Source of the DNA: Amylostereum areolatum | Lineage: Eukaryota > Basidiomycota > Agaricomycetes > Russulales > Stereaceae | Direction of reading: 5' to 3' | NCBI GenBank assembly: GCA_012932865.1 | Contig: SAXG01000062.1 | Span: forward strand, 186,001-250,000 | Length of the DNA stretch: 64,000 nt | In this document: piece by piece, positions 21,466-30,349 of the stretch | How positions within the stretch are numbered: the first letter of the stretch is position 1 | How the letters are laid out: the number at the start of each line of letters is the position of its first letter | The notes under the pieces: model-generated | What the model was told of the DNA's origin: nothing | The model's database searches: none | The model's input: the letters and a program-made list of their open reading frames with translations, nothing else | Made by a program: the position numbers and the translations under genes

Positions 21466-22153
21466 TAGCCAACATCCATCGCTTTTATCTCGCCTCACAG
21501 CACCCCCCTCGCCTCGTCCTTCTACACACCTCTCCTACCATCCCTAGAGGCCCCAGCCCTCGAGTTTCAAGTCGAACGACCCATCCGTCGCCTCCCAACG
21601 CCATCCCCATCCTCCAGGGCGCGCATTTCGCAACATCAAGCGCGCACGCAACGCCCCTTCATCCGTTCGCCTCGCCCTTGCATATTCCGCATCTACTACT
21701 CCCTATCCAACTTCGTGCCAAGCCCCAAGGCCGTCGCTTTTGTCGCTGCGCGTCCACAGCCTGTGACGCTTCCTCCTCCTCCTCCCACAAACATCAAAGG
21801 CGCCCTCAGCGCCCCTTCAACCGTTTGCTACCTCGCTTCGCGTCAGCCCTCCCTACCACCCTACCTACCCCCTCGCCAAACGCGGTAGCCGTCGCTGAAG
21901 CCGTTCGCCCTCAGGAGCTCGTTGTTTGCAGGAGGCTGTTTCGAGAAATTTTCACCTTGGGATCGGACGAGTGTAGCTTCCCATCGCGTTGTGCTATCGG
22001 TACGCGCTCTTCAGGCCTCCATCTAGACCATCCACCCTCCCCATCGCCGTCGTACCCGCCCCCATCGCCCTATCCCATCGCCCTCGGCGCCCCCTCGAAC
22101 CTCTGCTCGTCCAAATCGTCGCTTTTTGCGTATATCCTCTCCAATTCCTCATT

Positions 22154-23242
22154 ATGTCCGACTCTATCCCCAAAATCGACGCTCTCACCGGCCAAAACTA
22201 CAAGGACTGGTCGAACGAGGTTCTGGCCTGGCTCCAGACCAAGGGCTGGGACGCTGTAGTGCTGGGGGAGACGTCCAAGCCGGCGGATACTGCTGCTGCC
22301 GCCCTCAAGGAGTACACCTCGATCTGCTCCAAGGCTGGGGGTGCCATCTACCTCCTCATCTCCAAGGACCAGCGAGGTCCTGTGGACGACCTTAGGCGCG
22401 ACGCCCCTGCTATGTGGACGAAGCTCGAGGCGCTGCACGTCAAGAAGGCGCCTGGCGCGCGCTTCAACGCGTATGACGACCTCTTCAATGTCCGCAAGAA
22501 GGAGGACGAGTCCCTGCTCGCTATGGCGACGCGAGTCGACGATGCTATGCGTCGCATTCGTTCCCTTCGCCCTGCGTCTCTCACCCTCGAGGAGCTCGAC
22601 AAGGAGCTCACCACCATGGCGTACATCCGCGCCCTCCCCTCGGAGTACTCCTCCTTCGTCTCCTCCCTCCTCCTGCTCGAGAAGCTCGACCCCGACAGCG
22701 TCAAGGACGCGTTTGTGCGCGAGGAGACCAACAGGGAGCGCAACCCCGAGTTCTTCAAGCCGGACGCTTCGTCTGCGCTCAGTGCGTCGTCGTCTGGCGC
22801 ATCTGGCAAGGCCAAGGGGCAGTCCTCGCGTCCACGTCTCACTTGCGCGTTCTGCAAGAAGAGCGGGCACGAGGAGAAGACCTGCTATCAGAAGCAGATC
22901 AAGGACCTGCGTTCTCGCCTTGGGGACAAGGCCAACGCCGCTTCGTCGTCGTCTGACGGCTTCAATCCTGCTGGCGAACACGCTGGCAGCGCTGCATCCG
23001 CAAGTGTCGCTCCTTCCGACCCCCTCTCGCCGCTGCAGCTCGATGCTGACGTCGATTGGAATGCAGACACCGGCGCCACGTCTCATATGACCCCGCATCG
23101 CCACTTCTTCGCCTCCTACCGTCCCCTTCGCACGCCCATTCGCCTCGCAGACGGAAAGACGGTGTACAGTGCAGGAGTCGGTTCAGTGGTGTTCAATCCG
23201 GTTTGTAGCAGGAAAGGCGCAGGGTGCCGTCGAGTTTACTAG
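22154..23242 (+). CDS. gag: Cop-1 Gag and protease
   Basis: I take the ATG at 22,154; it starts the typical Copia Gag opening KIDALTGQNYKDWSNEVLAW. A Gag helical domain of about 200 residues follows, then a zinc knuckle CAFCKKSGHEEKTC near residue 233 and the protease active site WNADTGATSHM near residue 304. The frame is derailed about 45 residues after the active site. A run of three T at 23,202-23,204 appears to hold one extra T, after which this frame reads 12 foreign codons and stops at 23,242. An in-frame extension upstream to 21,989 is probably 5' leader. The product forms the particle shell and cleaves the polyprotein. Confidence 0.92.
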   Translation: MSDSIPKIDALTGQNYKDWSNEVLAWLQTKGWDAVVLGETSKPADTAAAALKEYTSICSKAGGAIYLLISKDQRGPVDDLRRDAPAMWTKLEALHVKKAPGARFNAYDDLFNVRKKEDESLLAMATRVDDAMRRIRSLRPASLTLEELDKELTTMAYIRALPSEYSSFVSSLLLLEKLDPDSVKDAFVREETNRERNPEFFKPDASSALSASSSGASGKAKGQSSRPRLTCAFCKKSGHEEKTCYQKQIKDLRSRLGDKANAASSSSDGFNPAGEHAGSAASASVAPSDPLSPLQLDADVDWNADTGATSHMTPHRHFFASYRPLRTPIRLADGKTVYSAGVGSVVFNPVCSRKGAGCRRVY

Positions 23243-26200
23243 AGTCCTCCATGTTCCCCATCTTCGCAATAATCTCCTCTCTGTCCTCTACCTTGCGAAG
23301 CATAAGGCGTTCGTCGTCACCATCAAGGGGAGCCGCGTCTCCTTCGCTAAGGACGGCGCTGTGTGGTTCACTGCAACGATCAACGATGCGAACACCGCCT
23401 ATCTCGATGGTTCCACCTCTACAGCGTCGCACTACGCCCTATCCGCCGCGCTCGCCGCCTCTACGCCGCTCGACGCGTCCCTATGGCACCGCCGCCTGGC
23501 TCACTTCAACCACGCTGGTCTCCAGCGCATAGTGCGCGAGAATCTCGTCACCGGTCTCGTCTTCAACTCGTTAGAGAAGCCCGACCCTATCTGCGAGCCC
23601 TGCCTCGCTGGCAAGATGCATGCCGACCCGTTCCCCTCCTCTACCACCGTCTACACAAAGCGCCTCGCCCTCGTCCACTCTGACCTGCACGGTCCGCTTC
23701 CAGTCCGCACCGCCTCTGGCTATCGCTACTGGGTCCTCTACATCGACGCCGCCTCGCGTTTCTACGCCGTCTACCTGCTTCGCAAGAAGTCGGACCAGTA
23801 CGAGGCGTTCAAGGACTTCAAAGCGTGGGCCGAGAAGCAGACAGGCGAGAAGCTGCTCGCGCTGCAGGACGACAAGGGGGGCGAGTACATGGGGCGCAAC
23901 ATGGACGAGTTCTGTTCGCTGCACGGGATCGAGCGCCGTCATACGACGCGCAATCGCCCTCAGCAGAACGGCGTGGCGGAGCGTGCAAATCGCACCATTG
24001 AGGAGGGTGTCACCGCGATGCTTGCGGAGTCCGGCCTGCCTGCGTCTTTCTGGGGAGAAGCGCTCAGTGCCTACATCCACGTCCGCAACCGCCTGCCCAC
24101 CGCCGCCATCAAGGCGCACACCACGCCCTTCGAGCTCTGGCACGGGTCCAAGCCGGATGTGAGTCGTCTGCGCGTGTGGGGATGCACCGCATACGTCCAT
24201 ATCCAGCGCGACAAGCGCAAGGGCCTGCAGCCGCACATGGTGAAGGCCGCCTTCATCGGGTATCCGGAGGGGTACAAAGGCTGGAAGTTCTGGGACCCTA
24301 TAGCGAAGAAGGTCATCATTTGCGAGCGCGCCGACTTTGATGAGCGCGATTTCCCTCGCTCCAGGCTCAACAAGCCGCTCCTGCCCTCGCCTTCCGCTCC
24401 CCTCTTCCCTCCTCCGCCTCCATCGGAGCCTGCTCCCTCTCAGCCGGTGCTGGATGCCGGGGGAGACGACGACTCGTCCTCTGCTGAGCAAGACGAGCCT
24501 GATCTGCCTCCAGCTCCGCCTGCTGATGAGCATGATCAGGATGCGGCCGATCCCGCTCCTGCGCCGCCTGCAGCCGATCCTGCACCTCCCTCTCCACATG
24601 CGGGTCCTTCGCGGCCTGCTCCTCGAGGGAGGAAGCGCGCCGCCTCGCCCACCGGTCCTCTGCGCCGTAGCACGCGCGACGCCGTGGTCAAGGCGCGATC
24701 GAACAGCTGGCAGCCTCAACCAGTGCCCTCCAAGGCGAAAGTGCGCGAGCCGCTTCCTGCAGTCGAATCCGACGAGGAGGACGATGCTCACAGCGACTCT
24801 CCTGAGCCGTGGGCGAATGACGACGTCTACTCTGCGCAGGAGACGCCTGAGGCCGCCTTTGCCATCCACACCGCGTTGGAGACTGCCCTTCTATCCGCAG
24901 ACGGCGAGCCGCTCTCCTACAGGCAGGCTATGCAGCGTCCAGACGCGGAGATGTGGCTTGCAGCGTGCAGAGAGGAGCTCGACGCGCATGCAGCCAATGG
25001 CACCTGGTCTATCGCTTCCCTTCCCCCTGGCGCGCACGCCGTCGCATCGCGCTGGGTCTTCAAGGTCAAGCGCAAGGAGGACGGCTCCATCGAGCGCTAC
25101 AAGGCGCGCGTCGTCGCGAAGGGCTTTGCCCAGCGTCCTGGCTTCGACTACTTCGAGACCTTCGCTCCCACTGCCAAGTTCCAGGCCATCCGCACTGTCC
25201 TCGCCCTCGCCGCCGTCGAGGATCTCCACCTGCGCTCCATCGACATCTCCCATGCCTTCATCAATGGCGACCTCGATGCGGAGGTCTACATGAAGCAGCC
25301 TGAAGGCTTCGAGGAGGGTCCTCCTGGCGCGGTCTGCAAGCTGCAGAAGTCGATCTACGGCCTCAAGCAGGCCGCTCGCCTGTGGAAGATCAAGCTGATG
25401 GAGGTCCTGTGCGACAAGATGGGATTCCGCTGCATCTACAGCGACACGTCAATCTACGTGCTCCAGCGCGACGCTGTGCGCGTTCTCCTCCCTGTCTTCG
25501 TCGACGACAGCACCCTGGCGTCGAATTCGGAGCCTGTTCTCGACGAGATCATCGCCACTCTTCGCACGCACTTCAAGCTGCGAGACCTCGGCCCCACCTC
25601 CTTCCTCCTTGGCATCCACATCACTCGAGACCGCTCCCTTCGCACCCTCTTCCTCTCCCAGCGCCAGTACATCATCGACACGCTTGCGCGCTACAATCAC
25701 GCCGACTGCCACCCTGTCACCACGCCTATGCTTCCTGGCTCGCGTCTGACGAAGGCCATGTCGCCCCAGAACGCTTCTGAGCGCGAATTCATGCAAAAGG
25801 TGCCCTATGGCAGCGCCGTCGGCTCCCTGCTCTACATCGCGACTGCGACCCGTCCAGACATCGCCTACACTGTCTCCAATCTCTGCCGCTTCATTTCGGA
25901 CCCAGGTCCTCAGCATTGGCGCGCCGTCCAGCATCTGTTCAAGTACCTCCAGGGCACGAAGGACTTGAAGCTCGTGTACAGGCCGACCGACGACTCCGAG
26001 CTGTTCACCACCTTCACAGACTCGGACCACGGCGGAAACGTCGACAATGGCCGCTCCACAGGCGGGTATCTCGTCCGCATTGGTTCTGGCGCTGTCAGCT
26101 GGAGCTCTCGCCTCCAATCGCTCGTCGCACAGTCGACGACCGAGGCGGAGTACATTGCTGCCGTCGAGGCTGGCAAGGAGATCGTCTGGATGCGCAACCT

Positions 26201-26465
26201 GCTCTCTGAGTTTGGCTACACAGTCGAGGGCGCTTCGCTCCTGTACTCGGACAATCAGTCGTCTATCAACGTCTCAAAGAATCCCGAGCATCATGGACGC
26301 ATGAAGCACCTCGACCTGCGCTTCTACTGGCTGCGAGACGAAGTGGAGGCCGGCCGGATTGTTCTCAAGTTTGTGGGGACAAACGAGATGCCGGCCGACA
26401 TCCTGACGAAGGCGCTGCCTCGTGAGCGCGTTGTGCGCTGCAGGGAGATGATGGGACTCGAGTAG
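23169..26465 (+). CDS. pol: Cop-1 integrase, reverse transcriptase and RNase H
   Basis: This frame continues the polyprotein after the frame change at 23,202-23,204 (FVAGKAQGAVEFTRVLHVPH); the GTG at 23,169 is only where the frame opens. In order: GAG-pre-integrase zinc module (LWHRRLAHFNH ... CEPCLAGK, about residues 105-150), integrase core with HSDLHGPL, QDDKGGEY and NGVAERANRTIEEG, a Pro/Asp-rich linker (about 400-560), RT (SRWVFKVKRKEDG ... IYGLKQAARLWK) with FVDD at about 775, and RNase H with TDSDHGG, SSTTEAEY-like QSTTEAEYIAA and YSDNQSS. It ends at a TAG just before the purine tract. All catalytic motifs look intact, so only the frame change separates it from an autonomous element. 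Confidence 0.95.
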   Translation: MQESVQWCSIRFVAGKAQGAVEFTRVLHVPHLRNNLLSVLYLAKHKAFVVTIKGSRVSFAKDGAVWFTATINDANTAYLDGSTSTASHYALSAALAASTPLDASLWHRRLAHFNHAGLQRIVRENLVTGLVFNSLEKPDPICEPCLAGKMHADPFPSSTTVYTKRLALVHSDLHGPLPVRTASGYRYWVLYIDAASRFYAVYLLRKKSDQYEAFKDFKAWAEKQTGEKLLALQDDKGGEYMGRNMDEFCSLHGIERRHTTRNRPQQNGVAERANRTIEEGVTAMLAESGLPASFWGEALSAYIHVRNRLPTAAIKAHTTPFELWHGSKPDVSRLRVWGCTAYVHIQRDKRKGLQPHMVKAAFIGYPEGYKGWKFWDPIAKKVIICERADFDERDFPRSRLNKPLLPSPSAPLFPPPPPSEPAPSQPVLDAGGDDDSSSAEQDEPDLPPAPPADEHDQDAADPAPAPPAADPAPPSPHAGPSRPAPRGRKRAASPTGPLRRSTRDAVVKARSNSWQPQPVPSKAKVREPLPAVESDEEDDAHSDSPEPWANDDVYSAQETPEAAFAIHTALETALLSADGEPLSYRQAMQRPDAEMWLAACREELDAHAANGTWSIASLPPGAHAVASRWVFKVKRKEDGSIERYKARVVAKGFAQRPGFDYFETFAPTAKFQAIRTVLALAAVEDLHLRSIDISHAFINGDLDAEVYMKQPEGFEEGPPGAVCKLQKSIYGLKQAARLWKIKLMEVLCDKMGFRCIYSDTSIYVLQRDAVRVLLPVFVDDSTLASNSEPVLDEIIATLRTHFKLRDLGPTSFLLGIHITRDRSLRTLFLSQRQYIIDTLARYNHADCHPVTTPMLPGSRLTKAMSPQNASEREFMQKVPYGSAVGSLLYIATATRPDIAYTVSNLCRFISDPGPQHWRAVQHLFKYLQGTKDLKLVYRPTDDSELFTTFTDSDHGGNVDNGRSTGGYLVRIGSGAVSWSSRLQSLVAQSTTEAEYIAAVEAGKEIVWMRNLLSEFGYTVEGASLLYSDNQSSINVSKNPEHHGRMKHLDLRFYWLRDEVEAGRIVLKFVGTNEMPADILTKALPRERVVRCREMMGLE

Positions 26466-26473
26466 GCGTCTCA

Positions 26474-26484
26474 TCACGGGGGAG
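26474..26484 (+). promoter_or_regulatory. Polypurine tract of Cop-1
   Basis: ACGGGGGAG lies directly before the 3' LTR and after the pol stop. It is short but correctly placed for plus-strand priming. Confidence 0.75.
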
Positions 26485-26935
26485 TGTTGAAGATATTCGT
26501 TTATGTCTGATTTCTACGCCTTTATTCTGTTCTATCTCCCTTCTATTCGCGTCTATTCCGCTCCATTCACCCTATTATCATCTAATTCCGCGTCTATACC
26601 CTCACATGCCCTCTCCACTTCACCCACTGTTCGCTATTGTACTGTACTTACTGTAGTTCAGCCTGAGCTAGCTTCCCTAGCTTCAGTTTCGAGTTAGTTA
26701 CCGCTTTAGGTCGATTCTCGGCTTATTCCGAGTTTCCTCCCACGCTCCATGGCCTCTACCTGCAGCCACACGCGTCTGCTCCTCCTCAGTCGCTCATTCT
26801 GTGCTGCAGGTATGCCCTTTGCTCGTTTCTGTCTTGTTTCTCAGTCGCTCATTCTGTGCTGCAGCAATCCACTGTTTGTGTCAGTTCTGAGCGTCCCTAG
26901 CTAGTTGGCTAGCCCCTTCAACTGCGACTTCAACA
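26485..26935 (+). repeat. 3' LTR of Cop-1
   Basis: A 451-bp copy matching the 5' LTR throughout by eye, followed by the TGTGC duplication. Confidence 0.97.
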
Positions 26936-26973
26936 TGTGCACACACACTGACACTGTTCTCGCCTTATTATAG

Positions 26974-27426
26974 ATTCTGCAAAACATTTTGTGGTTGTCC
27001 GTGTGTGTGGCCCCCGCTCCCGTTCGCCGCGGCCTCTGTTGATCTTGGAAGATTAGCAACACGAGGAGTGCCGCCCGACATGTCATGATGGTGCGTGATT
27101 CTCTTATGGTTTCTTTTCCACCAAACTGAATGTACACATAGTATACATCAGATGCAATATGCCTACGCGCGATGGGTATGGTGACCATGGCTGACCCGCC
27201 TCATGTCTATGTACGTGTTGTGCGCGCTCTCGGACCACACCCCAATAAACTCAATCATTTTCAAGGTATCCTTATTCTTCTCCACCTCGTGGCATACCAC
27301 ATAAAAACCCCTTCAGCGCTGCCATTTTCACCATCGCATTCTCACCATCGCGTTCTTTCCGGTCCCCTCACCTACGATATCACCAGCCTTGCTCTTGCCT
27401 ACGATACCACCCCTTCGAACACCAGC
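26974..27426 (+). other. End of the Copia-hit gene and promoter of the next gene
   Basis: The candidate exon after the acceptor stays open to a TGA near 27,085. The following 340 nt hold no coding signal apart from pyrimidine-rich stretches (27,310-27,410), which suit a fungal promoter or transcription start for the ATG at 27,427. Confidence 0.35.
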
Positions 27427-27666
27427 ATGGACGACGACCTCGTACAAGCCAAGCTCGACAATATACGTGCCCTCGTCGACAGACCCACAACAACGCTGCC
27501 TGGAAATGCGACGATTTTGGACTACCAACGGGTAAGTACTATCATGTCGTCACATTGCTCTTCCTTACTGTTTTCCAGGTCAATCAATCTCTCCAGCTCG
27601 ACTATCAGACGCTTCAACAGCGTAGCAAGACACTGCTCGATATGTACGGGGAACTCCAGGAGGAGC
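27427..27666 (+). pseudogene. 5' part of a coiled-coil host gene cut by Gyp-B1
   Basis: Exon 1 (27,427-27,531) starts at ATG and encodes 35 residues. A 47-nt intron with GTAAGT and TTTTCCAG (27,532-27,578) joins in phase to exon 2, which reads VNQSLQLDYQTLQQRSKTLL then DMYGELQEEL before breaking off exactly at the LTR of Gyp-B1. The composition (Gln, Leu, Asp, Glu with heptad-like spacing) suggests a coiled coil. The remainder of the gene is not in the window; the GGAGC before the LTR has no partner at the far end. I do not recognise the family. The clean intron suggests it was a live gene before the insertion. Confidence 0.6.
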
Positions 27667-28089
27667 TGTCACGGATCGCTCCATTTCTCTCTTCATTTGC
27701 AGACCTTGTACACGCGACGCGTCACGGCACATGACTTTCCTTTGCATCACATGCTCCAACAACATCATTGCCTGGACTTCCGAACGGGGTTCCGCATCCT
27801 TATCTATGACATCATTGCTCCGGACTTCCGTCCTCCGCCCCATGACTCTTTTCTTATTGTTCCCCCCGCTCACACCACTATCGCATCACATTGCATCATC
27901 GTTCCCACTTGTATATAAGGACAGTAACTCTTTTCCCTTTTCCTTAGACTGTCCATCTCGTCGTACGGTACTGTAGCGCACGTTGCACTACCCTAGACCC
28001 CGGCACTCTCGAATCTATTGTTTCTTCTTGCTCCTCTCATCGTCGTGACTTAGGCGGTTCCTTTGGTCTCATAAACTGTGTTTCTGACA
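27667..28089 (+). repeat. 5' LTR of Gyp-B1 (423 bp)
   Basis: Starts TGTCACGG and ends TTTCTGACA. A TATATAAGG box at 27,912-27,920 is followed 33 nt later by TAGACTGTCCA (27,945-27,955), the probable mRNA 5' end. Confidence 0.93.
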
Positions 28090-28091
28090 CC

Positions 28092-28102
28092 TGGACAGTC
28101 TA
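28092..28102 (+). promoter_or_regulatory. Self-priming primer-binding site of Gyp-B1
   Basis: TGGACAGTCTA lies two bases after the LTR. It is the exact reverse complement of TAGACTGTCCA at 27,945-27,955, the predicted first bases of the transcript. This is the arrangement by which Tf1/sushi-group chromoviruses prime minus-strand synthesis from their own mRNA. Confidence 0.7.
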
Positions 28103-28106
28103 CCCT

Positions 28107-29223
28107 ATGCCTACCACCGCCGAACTGATCTTTCTCACCTTCAATCTCCAAGCATTCAACCCCGATCGCAACGCCCCCTTCCCCTGGCCCCGAGCAAACG
28201 CGGCCACCGTCGATCGCATACAAGCTCTCGAACTCCTCTGTAGGGAACATACCTGGAAGGTCCACGGAGTCAATTGCCGCATATACCAGTGGTGCTAGAA
28301 TCACGATCACGGTAGGCAGACAATCCTCTGCCTCTACGCTCATGTCGTTGCGTGCTTTGACGTAGATCGGAACCGGTTCGAGTTCTCAATTCACTCCCCC
28401 ACCTGGCACACCTGTTCCAACACCCATCTACCTCCATCGATCATCCGACACAACTTCCCCACTGTCTACAATTTCGCAATCCCCACACCGGAATCCACCC
28501 CGCCACCAGTTCTCCGTCCCACTATCAAGGGCAAGACCCTCCGCTACCGTCACCTCGAACACAAGATCCGCCAGGCTGTAAAAGCCGGCTACCTCACCCA
28601 GAAACTCCTCGGTCGTCGCCCCGTTGCAGCTGACTTCTTCCAGAACCATCGCTTCCCGAACCTTCACCCGTCCCCCCACCCCCGCGTCCCCCCTGGGTAT
28701 CTTCCGTGACTATTGTCCATACAAGTATTCTGTCCTCACCTCCCTAGACACCAAGAGACCAGTACATTGGGCCCACAACCCTCCCAAAGAAAGCAGGCAA
28801 GACTGGTACTTTCAAGGAGGCAACTATCTCACAGACGAAGACTTCGATCTTGCAACCAACGTCCTTGCCGCCTTCATCGACCCACCAGCATCCTCTTCCC
28901 CACCGCCCCGCCGATCCACCGTCCTCCTCCCCCCCAGGGGATTCAAGTTCGACAGTGTCACCAGGAAGTGGTACGCATATCGATAGAACCAGCAAGGAAC
29001 ACCAGGGCGCACAGTAGTTGAGTGGTAACCCTCTAGTGCAAACCCTGTTCAGTATCTCTGGTTTTGGAGACACAACCAGGAACTCATCACACCCCTCGAA
29101 TTCCAAGTCGCGTGTGAAGTCCAAATCGAGCTTGACGAAGCTGAAGAACATTGCAAGGAACTCCGACACCAACAAGAAGCAGCCTTCACCCGATCCCTCG
29201 ACATCGCCCTCCCCACTGACAAA
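28107..29223 (+). pseudogene. Gyp-B1 leader/Gag N-terminal region, broken
   Basis: The ATG at 28,107 starts a frame homologous to the leader ORFs of B2-B5 (PTPESTPPPVLRPTIKGKTL, HKIRQAVKAGYLT, KLLGRRPVAADFF). It is interrupted by a TAG after codon 63 and by frame changes near 28,690. Where B2-B5 have a TAG after AADFF, B1 has CAG. The conserved core KWYAYR (28,968-28,985) is followed by a stop. The function of this N-terminal region is unknown; by position it is part of a Gag precursor. Confidence 0.6.
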
Positions 29224-30237
29224 ATGCCCGACGAAGAAACCAAACCCTCGACCACCTCCAAGCGCGAGCTCGGCCCCAAGCCGAAGCTCTTCAAGGGAGA
29301 CAGACGCGACACCCTCCGATTCACCCTAGAGCTCCGCATGTTCCTTCGTGTTAACAAAGATGTTTACGCTACAGATGATGCCAAGATGATGCTCCTCCTT
29401 AGCCTGATGGAGGGAGACACAGCGAACTCCTGGGCCACGCACCGCCACATGGAGCTCTTTGCCGACGAGGACAAGAAGGAAGAAGCTGAGGACTCCAGCG
29501 AAACACCCCCAAAGCTCCACTACAGCACCTACAAGGAGCTTTCGGACAGGTTTGGTCAGGACTTTGTACCCATCGAACCGAAGATGGAGGCCCAGCGTAA
29601 GATCAACGAGCTCACGATGACTACTCGGGACGTCACTGACTTCATCACCGAGTTTGAACTGCTGGCAACTATGACAGAATACGACGAGGAAGCGCTGATC
29701 CACTTCTTCAAGAAAGGACTACAGCGAGAACTCAGCAAGCAGGTGGCCCAGTCATACCCATTCCCCACTGACCTCGCGGAGTGGAAAGAGTGCACCCGCC
29801 GCATTAACCACCAATGGCTCGAAGAGAACCTGGAGAGGAAGAGCAGTCAGTCCAAGGGGGCTGTCGCGCTCACCTCGAACGGTTCAGCCAATGACTCCTC
29901 GTCATGTCGAGTCGGCGCCTTCACCAACACCTCGACCCGTGACAATGAGCGTGCAAAGATGATGCGCGAGGGCAGGTGCTTCATGTGTTGACAGGCCGGT
30001 CACGTCTCCTGTGACTGCCCCAACCGCGACTCGAGTGCACGACGGGTGGGCGCAGTGGAGACTGGATCTAAGGCCCCTCCCCCACCGATGAGCACAGCTC
30101 CACCCACTGCAAAAGCAGCTCCCGACCCGTCCAAAACCATCGTGGTGATCACTCGCCAGCTGAAGGATCTAGACGCAGAAGGCAAGGAGCAGGCAGTAGC
30201 GCTGTTGAAGGACATCCTGGAATTGCAGGATTTTTGA
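29224..30237 (+). pseudogene. gag: Gyp-B1 Gag with a stop inside the zinc knuckle
   Basis: A Ty3/Gypsy Gag starting at ATG 29,224: GDRRDTLRFTLELRMFLRVN, TRDVTDFITEFELLATM and HFFKKGLQRELSKQVAQSYP mark the capsid-like region. The zinc knuckle CFMC-stop-QAGHVSCDC carries a TGA at 29,989-29,991 where other copies have CGA. The rest reads on in frame to the TGA at 30,235-30,237 in GATTTTTGA, the shared gag end. Confidence 0.88.
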
Positions 30238-30349
30238 AACACCCCCCAGTAACGTCGTCTGGTGGAGGCAAAGGACTTTTGGTATTATCATCAAATCGTT
30301 TCGCTGTATTATCATCCATGCATACCTGTGAGCAATCGTACCCCCGTGT

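Larger units (their letters stand above)
20996..26935 (+). mobile_element. Cop-1: full-length Ty1/Copia element, 5,940 bp
   Basis: Two 451-bp LTRs (20,996-21,446 and 26,485-26,935), identical as far as I can see by eye, enclose a gag-pol region in Copia order: gag, protease, integrase, RT, RNase H. Perfect 5-bp duplications TGTGC flank it (20,991-20,995 and 26,936-26,940). A primer-binding site for half of initiator tRNA-Met follows the 5' LTR and a purine tract precedes the 3' LTR. Everything indicates a very recent insertion. The only visible defect is a one-base frame disruption after the protease. Confidence 0.97.
20955..26973 (+). other. Candidate 74-nt host intron enlarged by Copia insertion
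   Basis: Removing the element and one copy of its duplication leaves a 74-nt sequence. It starts GTGAGTCC (20,955) and ends TTATTATAG (26,973), with a pyrimidine-rich middle. The size and ends fit a basidiomycete intron. The frame before it (ending CCCCGAGG at 20,954) joins in phase to ATTCTGCAAAAC and stays open for about 40 codons. This is inference from splice-site consensus only. Confidence 0.45.

Noticed and set aside
22070..23104. 344-codon reverse ORF over Cop-1 gag, and the 432-codon reverse ORF at 23,571-24,869
   Set aside because: Both are antisense shadows of high-GC gag-pol coding sequence with biased third positions.
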